Shown here one piece after another: positions 29,815-38,403 of a DNA stretch of 64,000 bases (within the stretch, counting starts at the first letter, position 1; each line of letters opens with the position of its first letter). This DNA is from UBA1952 sp965246855 (GTDB lineage Bacteria > Bacteroidota > Bacteroidia > Chitinophagales > Chitinophagaceae). Both the position numbers and the translations under genes were made by a program. The stretch lies in assembly GCA_965246855.1 (NCBI GenBank), contig CBDFFP010000004.1, positions 62,001 through 126,000 on the forward strand. The letters are read 5' to 3'. The notes under the pieces were generated by a model. It was not told the origin of the DNA. It ran no database searches and was given only the letters and a program-made list of their open reading frames with translations.

Positions 29815-30543
29815 TTAGCGTAATCCCCCAAACCCAATCCCTGTTCCAAATCCTACCCCAACCCGCCAGCAAAACCCAATCTGCTCCGCGCTTCCCCGCA
29901 CAACCACCGGGCAAACCGACGCCTTGCTTTTCGTCCCCTTATAGTTCACCAGCTTTACGCGCGGCTTTGGATAATCTCTATCAAAAACCACCGACGTGCC
30001 TTCTGTAGAAAGCCCCGCCTGGTGCAGCTTGCTGTGAAAAACGTTTGTCAGAATGGAGTCCGCCTCGTCGCCGTCTTCATAGGTCAGGTATTTTATCGCT
30101 TTTTCGGGTGCGTCGCCGTGGGCTTCCATGTTGGCGCGGATGTGCTCCGGCAATTCCTCAAAATCCACCTTCTTCCGCACCAGCACCGGCGAGGCCACAC
30201 TAAAGCGCCATTCGCCAGTTTCTACCTGCGGCGGGGCCTGAAGCACTACTTCTTCGGCCAGCATCCCGTAGGCAAAACGGTTGTCCTGCTGAATGCCTTG
30301 TATTAATTGCAACAAAACAGAAGGGTCGTGCGCACTGAAACTCAACTGTGCGCCGCCCGGAAAATCCAGCCCCTCGCGCCGCCGCTGACCGCCTTGCAGC
30401 CAGCCCACCGAATAAAGACTTACGGCATCGTGCAACGCATTTTCCCCACCAATGCAACGATGCAGAAAACCCACTATTTTCGGTAGATGCAAATCAAAAG
30501 GAACAAGACTGCTGTTGGGAGAAAAACGGATAAACGCGCGCAT
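29815..30543 (-). CDS. cas6: CRISPR endoribonuclease Cas6
   Basis: The 242-residue protein has RAMP features, histidines near the N-terminus (His28, His38) that could be catalytic, and the Gly-rich C-terminal loop (GVGFGTGIGFGGLR) diagnostic of Cas6. It cuts pre-crRNA within the repeat to leave the ATTGAAAC handle. The ATG at 30543 is preferred over an upstream in-frame one because the family begins with this strand (MRAFIRFSP). It is the first gene of the operon, 12 bp before cas8. Confidence 0.93.
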   Translation of the reverse strand: MRAFIRFSPNSSLVPFDLHLPKIVGFLHRCIGGENALHDAVSLYSVGWLQGGQRRREGLDFPGGAQLSFSAHDPSVLLQLIQGIQQDNRFAYGMLAEEVVLQAPPQVETGEWRFSVASPVLVRKKVDFEELPEHIRANMEAHGDAPEKAIKYLTYEDGDEADSILTNVFHSKLHQAGLSTEGTSVVFDRDYPKPRVKLVNYKGTKSKASVCPVVVRGSAEQIGFCWRVGVGFGTGIGFGGLR

Positions 30544-30679
30544 TGGGGAAAACCTTATTTGCTGCAATTATAAGTCACCTTTTATTCTAAAAAAAGTTTT
30601 TCTCAAAAAATTCCTGCACAGCATCTTGGCTTTTTTCGGTTGCAACGTTGCCGCTTTTTTGCCGAAAAAGGCATATTTT
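30544..30679. promoter_or_regulatory. cas operon promoter region shared with the divergent mini-array
   Basis: On the minus strand TATAATTG (30565-30572), 21 bp before the cas6 start, fits the Bacteroidota -7 element TAnnTTTG loosely. Upstream lies the inverted repeat GCTTTTTTCGG (30629-30639) / CCGAAAAAGGC (30662-30672), with one mismatch, enclosing the perfect palindrome GCAACGTTGC (30642-30651). These are plausible operators. The region also serves as leader for the mini-array on the other strand. Confidence 0.45.
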
Positions 30680-30836
30680 GCTTTAATTGAACCGGGAGGG
30701 ATTGAAAGATCCTTTGGTGAATAAACCAGCTTCCCCTACAGGGCTTTAATTGAACCGGAAGGAATTGAAAGAAGGGCTTCAAGCAGATGTGCGTTTGGGT
30801 GAAGGACGCTTTAATTGAACCGGAAAGAATCTAAAA
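30680..30836 (+). CRISPR. Degenerate three-repeat mini-array, divergent from cas6
   Basis: Three repeats of the main family lie at 30680-30708, 30743-30771 and 30808-30836, in crRNA sense on the plus strand, with spacers of 34 and 36 bp. The first repeat carries the same internal A-to-G change as the old repeats at 11992-12380. The first two end in ATTGAAAG instead of ATTGAAAC, and the third is strongly decayed. It lacks the main leader sequence. Mini-arrays beside cas promoters can encode cas-regulating RNAs. Here that is a hypothesis. Confidence 0.85.
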
Positions 30837-30955
30837 TACATACATATCAATCAAAAAATTCCCGGACTGGACTAAATCAAAATAGACGATTCTTTGTGTT
30901 ATAACCCTTGATCAAAGGTGAAACGAAGATTCACAGATTAATTTCAAATCCTCCA

Positions 30956-31315
30956 TCAATTCGTTCGAACTTTGTCTATCCATCCCGCGCTTTTGGCAAA
31001 GAAGATAGCGCACAACTCTGTTGGAAGAATCTTGTTCCAAGGTGGCTCAATTAGATTCTGCCTGTGATCCTCATCACACGCTACCAAATACTCATCATTC
31101 TTGCAACCAGAAAGCACTGAATTTTCAGACTTGCTTAGAGAAATGGTAGGCGTCTTTGTTTTTACTTTCGTCTTTACTGACTTCAGTTCTTGTATTGCGC
31201 GCCAAAACTGTCGCACAGTTTTCCGGCACGCGGTTTTGAAGTTCTTGGCGAGTGATCTACAAGGCGATGGGTTGTACGTGACACTGAGTTTTCCCCTTGT
31301 GGCCAGAACTTTCAC
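30956..31315 (-). CDS. Hypothetical small basic protein
   Basis: This is a 119-residue, lysine-rich frame with no motif I recognise. It lies 65 bp downstream of the small HTH gene on the same strand, as part of the integrative-element remnant. An overlapping frame on the other strand (31101-31373) is equally unremarkable, so coding status is uncertain. Confidence 0.3.
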   Translation of the reverse strand: MKVLATRGKLSVTYNPSPCRSLAKNFKTACRKTVRQFWRAIQELKSVKTKVKTKTPTISLSKSENSVLSGCKNDEYLVACDEDHRQNLIEPPWNKILPTELCAIFFAKSAGWIDKVRTN

Positions 31316-31379
31316 CTTTTTTCATGCACTGTCAAAAAAGAGACGCTTTCCGGCGCTTGTGAGTGTTGGATAGACGCGC

Positions 31380-31670
31380 TCATGAGCTTTGTCCGTTGTT
31401 GGCGGCCAGCAAATCGGCTTTCTGGTAATAGACCCGGTTACCTTTTTTCAGAGGCTTCACGAGTCCCCGTTTCCCCCATTTAATGAGGGTATTCACGTTG
31501 CACTTGAGGAAAGCAGCGGCTTCCTTTTGGGTGAGCGGCTCCGTATCCTGTGATGCATCAGTTGCGGTTTGAGCTTTTTGCAGGTGAGCAGCCAAATATG
31601 GAGCAATGGCAGCAGCTAAGGCATTAATGACCGGCTCAAAAGTTATCGGAGTTGATGGTGGTAGGTTCAT
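31380..31670 (-). CDS. Helix-turn-helix (excisionase-type) DNA-binding protein
   Basis: The 96-residue protein ends in a MerR-like/excisionase HTH (LTQKEAAAFLKCNVNTLIKWGKRG, then VYYQKADLLA). Proteins of this type accompany Bacteroidota integrases and control excision or transcription of the element. It sits downstream of the unknown gene and the integrase remnant on the same strand. Confidence 0.8.
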   Translation of the reverse strand: MNLPPSTPITFEPVINALAAAIAPYLAAHLQKAQTATDASQDTEPLTQKEAAAFLKCNVNTLIKWGKRGLVKPLKKGNRVYYQKADLLAANNGQSS

Positions 31671-31735
31671 CTTGCAATTGGTTTAGACGGTGCAAGATGA
31701 ATCGGTGGATGAATGTAGACAATCAGGGTGCCTGT

Positions 31736-32413
31736 CTATTTTTTAAAAGATTCTACTTTATCGATTGATTTCCACGTAGTTATGTGATTATCCAACTTCA
31801 CTCTCATTTCCTCGCTAAATATATTGTATTGGCCGATGACAGCTTTTCCTATGGTAGTATTATTACGAACATTCCTCTCTGCGTCACAATAAAAATGATT
31901 ATTGACCACGAACAGAAAAAGGCGCACCATCTCAAGTTCAGAAATCTCCTCTCCTTTTCTCGCCCGCTCAACTGTCTGCCATAGAGCGTAAAATTTCTGT
32001 AACTCCGTAGCCTCTATCCCTCTTTTTCGGGGGTCGTGCTTTATCAGAAAACGAGCAACACACTCCATTGCCTCGTTGTACAAGTACCTATAATGCCCTA
32101 CTTGTAGAGATAGAATCAAGTCCAAAAACCCTTGTTGGCCGTTTGAGTAATAGCGGTCGTATTGGTACTCTAAGAACGCCATTCCTGTGTCGTTGTCTTG
32201 AATTGCAAGAATATTAAGCCGTGCTATGAAGAACACACGATATGCTTGTTCGTAGTTGTGATAATCAACGTCTGTAAGACACCTCTTTGCATCATCCTCA
32301 AAGTCAGATTTGTAACCCTCTAAGAGCATTTCAAAATCCACTGGCATTGAGGAATGAGCATACGTTTTCAATGGAACAATCTCCAGATCAAAGCCGTTAA
32401 ATACTCTGTTCAT
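31736..32413 (-). CDS. Protein of unknown function, integrative-element cargo
   Basis: The 225-residue product is mostly helical, rich in aromatic and acidic residues, and has no signal peptide or membrane segment. I do not recognise a family. Its start overlaps the integrase 3' end by 17 bp, which suggests translational coupling and a role in the element or in cargo function such as defence. The base composition is lower in G+C than in the flanking core genes by eye. Confidence 0.6.
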   Translation of the reverse strand: MNRVFNGFDLEIVPLKTYAHSSMPVDFEMLLEGYKSDFEDDAKRCLTDVDYHNYEQAYRVFFIARLNILAIQDNDTGMAFLEYQYDRYYSNGQQGFLDLILSLQVGHYRYLYNEAMECVARFLIKHDPRKRGIEATELQKFYALWQTVERARKGEEISELEMVRLFLFVVNNHFYCDAERNVRNNTTIGKAVIGQYNIFSEEMRVKLDNHITTWKSIDKVESFKK

Positions 32414-33643
32414 TGGTTTTGTCGTCGTTAGTTTCCCAGCAAGAAAAGAAGTTTTTAGCTACCTGTTCGTCAGTAAAGCGGACGTATTTTCTGAACATTT
32501 CCATGTTTTTGTGGCCGGTTATCTGCATGATTTGCCAGTGGTTCATGCCCTTCTGAAGGGAAAGCGTAATGAACGTTCTGCGGGCGTCGTGTGTCCCTAT
32601 TTTGTCACTCAGCTTCATCTGTACCCGCGTTGTTTCTGCGCCCTTCTTAATGGGCTTCTCAATCAAGCGGAATAACTCCAACTCCACAAAAATGTTTTTC
32701 AATTCCCGGTTGCAATTCTGGTTGGCAATTACAACTGGGAAGAATGCTCCTTCGGTATTTTCCGGCAGCAGTTTCCGGGCTTTCTCCAGCAAGGGAATTT
32801 TGACAGACGCGCTTGTCTTACTGGTGTTAAAATGGAGGCTTTTACCTCGCAAATGCTGGCTTCCCACTTTGCTCCAATCGCCAAACCGCAGCCCGGTGTA
32901 GCAGGCAAAAAGGAATCGGCGCAATACTTCGGCTCGTTGGTTTTGGAACCTGCCGTTCCGGTGGGCTTCCTCTAGCGTGAGCAACTCCTCTTCTATGAGC
33001 GGGAAGATTTCGGTGCTGTCCGAAGATCGTTTGGCCAGCTTGGCGTTGTCCTGTTTCAGGTGGCCGTTTGTGAAGAGCCACGTAAGAAAAGCCTTGATGT
33101 CCTTCACTTTCCGGCTATGCCCGCTATTGGAATTGTTCAGCACTACGTTGCTGTATTCCTGCCAATCCTCAAAGAAAGAACCGTCCATGCGCGCCGGATC
33201 TAAAGATCGTTCGCCGTGGGCAGCAAAGGCTTCCATTTGGTTGAAGGAGGTGTGAATGTTCCTTAGCGTTACGGTCTTGACCTTTTTCTTAGAAATGTAC
33301 AGTTCCTTAAAATGCTGGTAGGTATTTCCAGTCTGCCCATCGTTTGACAATACAAGTGTTTTCAGCACTTCGTCTGTAATGGCTTTGCCGGCGCGCTGCA
33401 ATTCCAAAACAGCACTTTCGGTTCGGGAGACAATGCCGCGCAACTTCTCGTTGAGGTTGGAGAAATTCGGGTGACTGCGTTTCACTTCAGATTTCTCCCC
33501 GTTCCAGTCCTTAACGGGGACACGGATTTTGGTAGAAAATCGGATTTTACCAGTTGCGGCGTTCAGCACCACAAGCAAGTGGCATCCTTAGTCCCGGTGA
33601 TGGGTTTTAGGTTGATGTGGGCCTTAAGATTTCCCTGTGGCAT
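32397..33643 (-). pseudogene. Tyrosine integrase of Bacteroidota type, single-base frameshift near the N-terminus
   Basis: The long frame (to 33578) contains the Arm-binding region, SAM-like domain and catalytic domain, with the RHRY set in CYTGLRFGDW, HDARRTF, ITGHKN and the final FRKYV tyrosine. The true start appears to be the ATG at 33643: it encodes MPQGNLKAHINLKPITGTKD and continues as ATCL, and VVLNAATGKIRFSTK is then found in another frame. Restoring one G near 33580 (TTGTGG to TTGGTGG) joins the two. The frame could otherwise start at a TTG at 33578 without the first strand of the Arm domain. It is probably inactive unless the shift is a sequencing error. Confidence 0.75.
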
Positions 33644-33718
33644 ATCCGATCTACTGGTGTCGCATGTGGTGTCAAAAAGCGAAGTTATCCAAATAGACGG
33701 GAATAGACCAAAAACGAC

Positions 33719-33743
33719 AAAACCCGCTCTGGGAGCGGGTTTT
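33719..33743. terminator. Bidirectional intrinsic terminator between tRNA-Gln and integrase
   Basis: A perfect 11-bp stem AAAACCCGCTC / GAGCGGGTTTT with a 3-base loop, and A/T runs on both sides. It would end the tRNA-Gln transcript. Confidence 0.9.
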
Positions 33744-33787
33744 GAAGCCTTTCGGCAGTTTCAAAAAGACTGAAAAAGAGCCTTTCG

Positions 33788-33858
33788 TAGTCCGACCTGG
33801 ATTCGAACCAAGACAAACAGAACCAAAATCTGTTGTGCTACCGTTACACCATCGGACT
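33788..33858 (-). tRNA. tRNA-Gln (anticodon UUG)
   Basis: The minus strand folds as a cloverleaf with acceptor arms AGTCCGA/TCGGACT, a D-arm, an anticodon stem AACAGA/TCTGTT around loop TTTTGGT, and a T-arm with GGTTCGAATCC. The CCA tail is not encoded. A phage-type integrase gene starts 145-210 bp from its 3' end, as expected for an element inserted at the 3' end of a tRNA gene. Confidence 0.95.
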
Positions 33859-34012
33859 GCCTTTATTCCCGTTTAAGGGACGGCAAAAGTAAAAGCCGTT
33901 CCCGGAATTCCAAAAAAATTTTTCTCCCCAAAGCCAATGCCCCGCCCGGCAGGGCGAAGGCTTTTCGGTAGGTTTGCATTTTACAAACACTGTTTCCCTT
34001 TTTTCCCTAAAA

Positions 34013-36043
34013 ATGAACCTCAACGGAAATCCCCGTTCCTATGTGCTGCGGGGCATTTTTGTGGTCGTTGCCCTCGTTATTGTCGGCAAGTTGATGGCCC
34101 TGCAACTGTTCCAGCCGGAGTGGAAAATCATGGCCAACGACATTGCCATCTACCGTAAAGTCGTGTATCCGCCGCGCGGCGTTATCTCTGACCGCAAAGG
34201 CCGCTTTCTCTGCCAAAACACCGTTGTGTATGACCTTATGGTTACGCCCAACGAAGTGCCGCGCAAAGGTTTTGATACTGCCGGAATTTGTCGTGTTTTG
34301 GGGATAGACAGGGTCACTTATGAAAAGGCTTTTGAGAAGGTGAAATTTCTCAACGGCCCCATGCGGCAAGGGCTTTTTCAAGCGCAACTTGACCCCGGCC
34401 AAACGGCACGCTTCAACGAAAATCCCTACGCTTTTCCGGGCTACCAACTGGTGGAGCGCACCATCCGCTCCTACCCTAAACCCATCGGCGGAACCTTTAT
34501 GGGCTATATCGGTGAGGTGAGTCCGGGAATGCTGAAGCGAGACCGCTTTTCGTCCTACTCGCAGGGCGACTACGTGGGCATTGACGGGCTGGAACTTTAC
34601 TACGAAGAAGTCTTGCGCGGACAACGCGGCGTGCATTACTACGAGCGCGACAATTTTAACCGGCCCAAAGACCGCTACCGGGGCGGCAAGCTGGACAGCA
34701 ACGAAATTGCAGGCAAGCGCCTAGACTTGTATCTGGATGCCTCCCTACAGGAATACGCCGAGAAGCTGATGCAGAACAAACTCGGCTCGGCCATTGCGAT
34801 TGAACCGAGTACGGGCGGCATTCTGGCGATGGTTTCTTCGCCGACTTACGACCCCAATTTGCTGCGCGGAAGCGACCGTTCCAAGAACTTCGGGAAGCTG
34901 TATTCGCTGGCCACAAAACCGCTTTTCAACCGCGCGATGAAAGGTTTTTATCCGCCCGGCTCTACGCAAAAACCGCTTACGGCCTTGATTGCGCTGGACG
35001 TAGGCGCGATTACGCCTTCCTACGGCTATCCCTGCGGCGGCGGCTACACGCAGTGTGGACGTTTTATCGCCTGCACCCACTCTGGCGGCGGCCACGCGTC
35101 CAATCTGCGCCTCGCGCTGGCCAATTCCTGCAACGCCTATTTCTGTCACCTTTACCGCTTGTCGGTGGACGCTAAAAAGTTTGGCGGCGTGCGCAAAGGC
35201 CACCACGATTGGTGGCAGCACATGCGCAATTTCGGCTTCGGGCATCCGGTGGGCATCGACCTGCCATTTGAGAGTGGCGGGATGCTCTTTGACACGAGCG
35301 ACTACGACAAACAATATCGCGGGCCGAACTGGAATTCCTGCACCGACGTGTACATTGGAATGGGACAGGGAACGCTGGCCGTTACGCCGCTGCAAATGGC
35401 AAATGGCATGTGTATCATCGCTAACCACGGCTTTTATTACACCCCGCATTTTGTACGCGCTGTGGGTGGAAATGCCAAAGACCCAGTGCTGAAACCATTC
35501 CTCAAAAAGCACGAAATTGCCCGCAATATTTCCGACACGGCCTACGCGATTGTGGGCCTCGGCATGAGTGATGTGGTAACGAAAGGGACAGGCAAGGTGG
35601 CGCAATTGGACAGCATTGAAGTATGCGCCAAAACCGGAACGGTGGAGAACTACGCCATGATTGCGGGCAAACGTGTAAAACTCCAAAACCACTCCATGTT
35701 TGTGGCGTTTGCGCCGCGCGTGAATCCCAAAATCGCCATAGCGGTCACGGTGGAAAACTCCGGGTACGGCGCAACTTGGGCTGGGCCGATTGCCGCGCTG
35801 ATGATTCAGAAATACATGAAGGACAGCATCACCTCGCCGAAGCACCACGCGCTGGAAGACCGGATGTTTAAGGGAAATATCATTAGCAATTACACCTACA
35901 TTATGGACGCGCAAGACCGGGAAAAAGCCCGCACGCGCGACTCTGTCAAACGGGCCAAACAAACGATGGAAGCAGCACAGATGCGCGCGACGGGCATCAA
36001 GCTGATGAAGGAATATTTCCAACGCAATTTCCCTAAACAATAG
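34013..36043 (+). CDS. mrdA: Penicillin-binding protein 2, peptidoglycan transpeptidase
   Basis: The 676-residue protein has one N-terminal membrane helix (about residues 10-32), a PBP dimerisation domain (PPRGVISDRKGRFL) and the transpeptidase motifs Ser317-T-Q-Lys320, Ser372-C-Asn374 and Lys540-T-G. It cross-links peptidoglycan during cell elongation with RodA, encoded 27 bp downstream. The ATG at 34013 is preferred over 33974 because the helix and family alignment begin there. Confidence 0.95.
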   Translation: MNLNGNPRSYVLRGIFVVVALVIVGKLMALQLFQPEWKIMANDIAIYRKVVYPPRGVISDRKGRFLCQNTVVYDLMVTPNEVPRKGFDTAGICRVLGIDRVTYEKAFEKVKFLNGPMRQGLFQAQLDPGQTARFNENPYAFPGYQLVERTIRSYPKPIGGTFMGYIGEVSPGMLKRDRFSSYSQGDYVGIDGLELYYEEVLRGQRGVHYYERDNFNRPKDRYRGGKLDSNEIAGKRLDLYLDASLQEYAEKLMQNKLGSAIAIEPSTGGILAMVSSPTYDPNLLRGSDRSKNFGKLYSLATKPLFNRAMKGFYPPGSTQKPLTALIALDVGAITPSYGYPCGGGYTQCGRFIACTHSGGGHASNLRLALANSCNAYFCHLYRLSVDAKKFGGVRKGHHDWWQHMRNFGFGHPVGIDLPFESGGMLFDTSDYDKQYRGPNWNSCTDVYIGMGQGTLAVTPLQMANGMCIIANHGFYYTPHFVRAVGGNAKDPVLKPFLKKHEIARNISDTAYAIVGLGMSDVVTKGTGKVAQLDSIEVCAKTGTVENYAMIAGKRVKLQNHSMFVAFAPRVNPKIAIAVTVENSGYGATWAGPIAALMIQKYMKDSITSPKHHALEDRMFKGNIISNYTYIMDAQDREKARTRDSVKRAKQTMEAAQMRATGIKLMKEYFQRNFPKQ

Positions 36044-36070
36044 ACTTTTTTTCGCGGCGCGGAATCCTTT

Positions 36071-37390
36071 ATGGCGACGACTTCTAAAAATATTTTTCAG
36101 CGGGTGGACGGCCTAACCGTCTTCTTTTATCTGTTGCTGGTAGCCATCGGCATTCTGGCGGTTTTCTCGGTGGAATACCGCAGCACAGATGTGTCTATTT
36201 TCCTTTCCCACAAAAGCCACATGAAGCAAACCATGTGGCTCGGCATTTCGCTTTTTGTGGGGCTGATTATCCTTCTGACGGACAGCAAATTCTTCTCCAA
36301 CATCTCCTTTCTATCTTACACAGTGGGGATGTTTTTGCTCCTCATAACCATCTTCGCGGGAAAGGCCACCAAAGGCTCGCACTCATGGCTGGAACTGGGG
36401 CCGGTAGCGTTTCAGCCGGGCGAAGTGTGTAAGATTTTCACCTCGCTGGCACTGGCAAAATTCTTCTCCCTTTCGGAAGTGGATTTCTCCACGCTCAAGC
36501 ACCGATTGATTGGTGCGGGTTTCGCCTTGCTACCGTGTCTGCTGATTATCCTACAAAACGAAACCGGCTTGGCGCTGGTGTATTTTTCGTTTTTTCTGGT
36601 GATGTTCCGGGAAGGATTGCCCGCCGGTTTGCTCATTGCGGCTTTCTCTATGGTGGCGCTCACGCTGGGGTCGTTGCTGCTTTCGCACACCACCCTGCTG
36701 ATTCTGATTGGAGTGATTACGCTGGGGCTGGCCTATGTTTACCGGCAGGAATTGCTGCGACTGGGCATCACGCGGATTGTGTTTATTGCTTCGCTGGTGG
36801 TGGCGATTGGGTACTCGCAATTCGCCGTTCCGTTTGTATTTAGAAACGTGTTGAAGGGCTATCAAAAGGAGCGCATCTACTCTATGCTGGGCATGGAAGT
36901 ACCGGTGGAATACCGCGACGCAACGGAAGACCCGGACGCGCCGAAAAAAGACACCGATTACAACGTGCGGCAGTCTAAAATCGCCATCGGCTCCGGCGGA
37001 CTTTTGGGGAAAGGCTATCTCAACGGCACGTCCACCAAAAACGATTTTGTGCCGGAGCAAAACACCGATTTTATCTTCTGTTCCATCGGCGAGCAATTTG
37101 GTTTTTTAGGAAGCACCGCGCTGGTGATTTTATACGTGGCGCTGATGCTACGCATCGTTTCGCTGGCCGAGCGACAACGTTCTGATTTCAGCCGGGTGTA
37201 TGCTTATTGCGTTGCGTCCATTCTGTTTTTCCACTTCGCCATCAATATTTCCATGACCATCGGCCTCGCGCCGGTGATTGGAATTACCCTACCCTTTTTA
37301 AGCTACGGCGGCTCCTCGTTGTTGTCGTTTTCCATTCTGATTTTCATCCTGCTCCGGCTGGATGCGGACAGGGGAATGGCAATACACTAA
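36071..37390 (+). CDS. rodA: SEDS glycosyltransferase RodA
   Basis: The 439-residue polytopic membrane protein has the SEDS-family features LELGPVAFQPGEVCKI, the periplasmic segment with NTDFIFCSIGEQFGFLGS and the C-terminal PVIGITLPFLSYGGSSLLSF. It polymerises lipid II glycan strands as the partner of PBP2. It forms an operon with mrdA. Confidence 0.95.
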   Translation: MATTSKNIFQRVDGLTVFFYLLLVAIGILAVFSVEYRSTDVSIFLSHKSHMKQTMWLGISLFVGLIILLTDSKFFSNISFLSYTVGMFLLLITIFAGKATKGSHSWLELGPVAFQPGEVCKIFTSLALAKFFSLSEVDFSTLKHRLIGAGFALLPCLLIILQNETGLALVYFSFFLVMFREGLPAGLLIAAFSMVALTLGSLLLSHTTLLILIGVITLGLAYVYRQELLRLGITRIVFIASLVVAIGYSQFAVPFVFRNVLKGYQKERIYSMLGMEVPVEYRDATEDPDAPKKDTDYNVRQSKIAIGSGGLLGKGYLNGTSTKNDFVPEQNTDFIFCSIGEQFGFLGSTALVILYVALMLRIVSLAERQRSDFSRVYAYCVASILFFHFAINISMTIGLAPVIGITLPFLSYGGSSLLSFSILIFILLRLDADRGMAIH

Positions 37391-37395
37391 CCGGC

Positions 37396-37437
37396 AATTA
37401 ATAATGAGTAATTAATAATGAACAATGGTGAATTGGA
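37396..37437. repeat. Heptamer repeat (AATnAnt-type) downstream of rodA
   Basis: Units AATTAAT, AATGAGT, AATTAAT, AATGAAC, AATGGTG follow one another with a 7-bp period. The segment TAATGAACAATG recurs inverted just before 37579. The rest of 37438-37578 shows no gene. Confidence 0.7.
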
Positions 37438-37578
37438 CTGAATTTCTTATGGGTGATTTGTTTCTCAAACAGCAAAATTCTTTTCGCAGCTCTTTTTACT
37501 CCTTGTCCACCATGACTTGCAAAACCCAAGTTTTGCCAACACTCCTCATTATTCATTGTTCATTATAAATTATTCACC

Positions 37579-38325
37579 ATGAATATATATCCTCTTTCCG
37601 AAGGCGAATTCACCATTGGCGCAGACAAGATTTTCCTTCCTTTTGACGCCCAAAAGGACGTTCTGGAACAGCGTCCGCGCGGCTCGTTGCTGGTGGAAGT
37701 GCAGCCGTTTTTGATAGAGATTAGCGGGAAGCTTTTGCTTCTGGATGCCGGGTTAGGATTCCAGAATGCGCAGGGTATGTTGCAGATTCACGAGAATCTG
37801 GCGCGCCTCGGCTATTATCCGCAGGACGTTACGCACGTTTTGATGAGTCATCTCCACAAAGACCACGCAGGCGGATTGCTTCACCGGCACACGGACGGAC
37901 TGGTGGAACCTGCTTTTCCCCATGCGCTGCACTGCATCTACGGCCCGGAATGGGATTTTGCCCATGCCACTGGTGCACCTTCCTACGACCTTTCCGATTT
38001 TGAGGGCTTAGACAAGCTGGTGCGAATGCATTGGTTGGAAGGCGAAAGCGGCATGGTGGAAGATGCATTTTTCTGGCAACACAGCGGCGCACATTGCCCG
38101 CAGCACATTGTGTGGAAAATACAGGACGGCCCGGAAACAGTGTTCTTCGGCGGCGACGAAGCTCCCCAACTAAAGCAGATGCAAATGCGCTACACGGCCC
38201 GTTATGATTTTGACGGCGCAAAGGCGATGAAACTTCGTGAGGAGTACGCCGCGAAGGGCCGCGAAGAAGGCTGGAACTTTCTGTTCTATCACGACATTGC
38301 CTCGGCAGTAGCGGTATTGAAGTAA
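37579..38325 (+). CDS. MBL-fold metallo-hydrolase
   Basis: The 248-residue protein has the metallo-beta-lactamase metal motif SHLHKDHAGG (HxHxDH, around residues 89-96) and a later FFGGDEAP that supplies the bridging Asp, so the binuclear zinc site looks intact. The substrate is unknown. It may be a general hydrolase of the lactonase or phosphodiesterase type. Confidence 0.88.
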   Translation: MNIYPLSEGEFTIGADKIFLPFDAQKDVLEQRPRGSLLVEVQPFLIEISGKLLLLDAGLGFQNAQGMLQIHENLARLGYYPQDVTHVLMSHLHKDHAGGLLHRHTDGLVEPAFPHALHCIYGPEWDFAHATGAPSYDLSDFEGLDKLVRMHWLEGESGMVEDAFFWQHSGAHCPQHIVWKIQDGPETVFFGGDEAPQLKQMQMRYTARYDFDGAKAMKLREEYAAKGREEGWNFLFYHDIASAVAVLK

Positions 38326-38356
38326 GGTTCGCTTATTTTGTGTGGACAAAACAAAA

Positions 38357-38377
38357 AACGCATCCCAAGGATGCGTT
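38357..38377. terminator. Terminator between convergent genes
   Basis: A 9-bp perfect stem AACGCATCC / GGATGCGTT with loop CAA, flanked by an A-rich and a T-rich run. It lies between the convergent hydrolase and Spy-like genes. Confidence 0.85.
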
Positions 38378-38403
38378 CTCTTTAAATACTCACTGCTTTC
38401 GGC

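Noticed and set aside
30680..30836. A possible match of the mini-array spacers to the cas6 promoter.
   Set aside because: By eye only 7 bases (GAATAAA) are shared and they are in the middle of the guide, not in the seed. That is expected by chance.
30959..30970. A TTCGAAC-like stretch near 30960 as a left att site of the tRNA-Gln element.
   Set aside because: Only a few bases match the tRNA T-arm, and it lies inside, not outside, the island.
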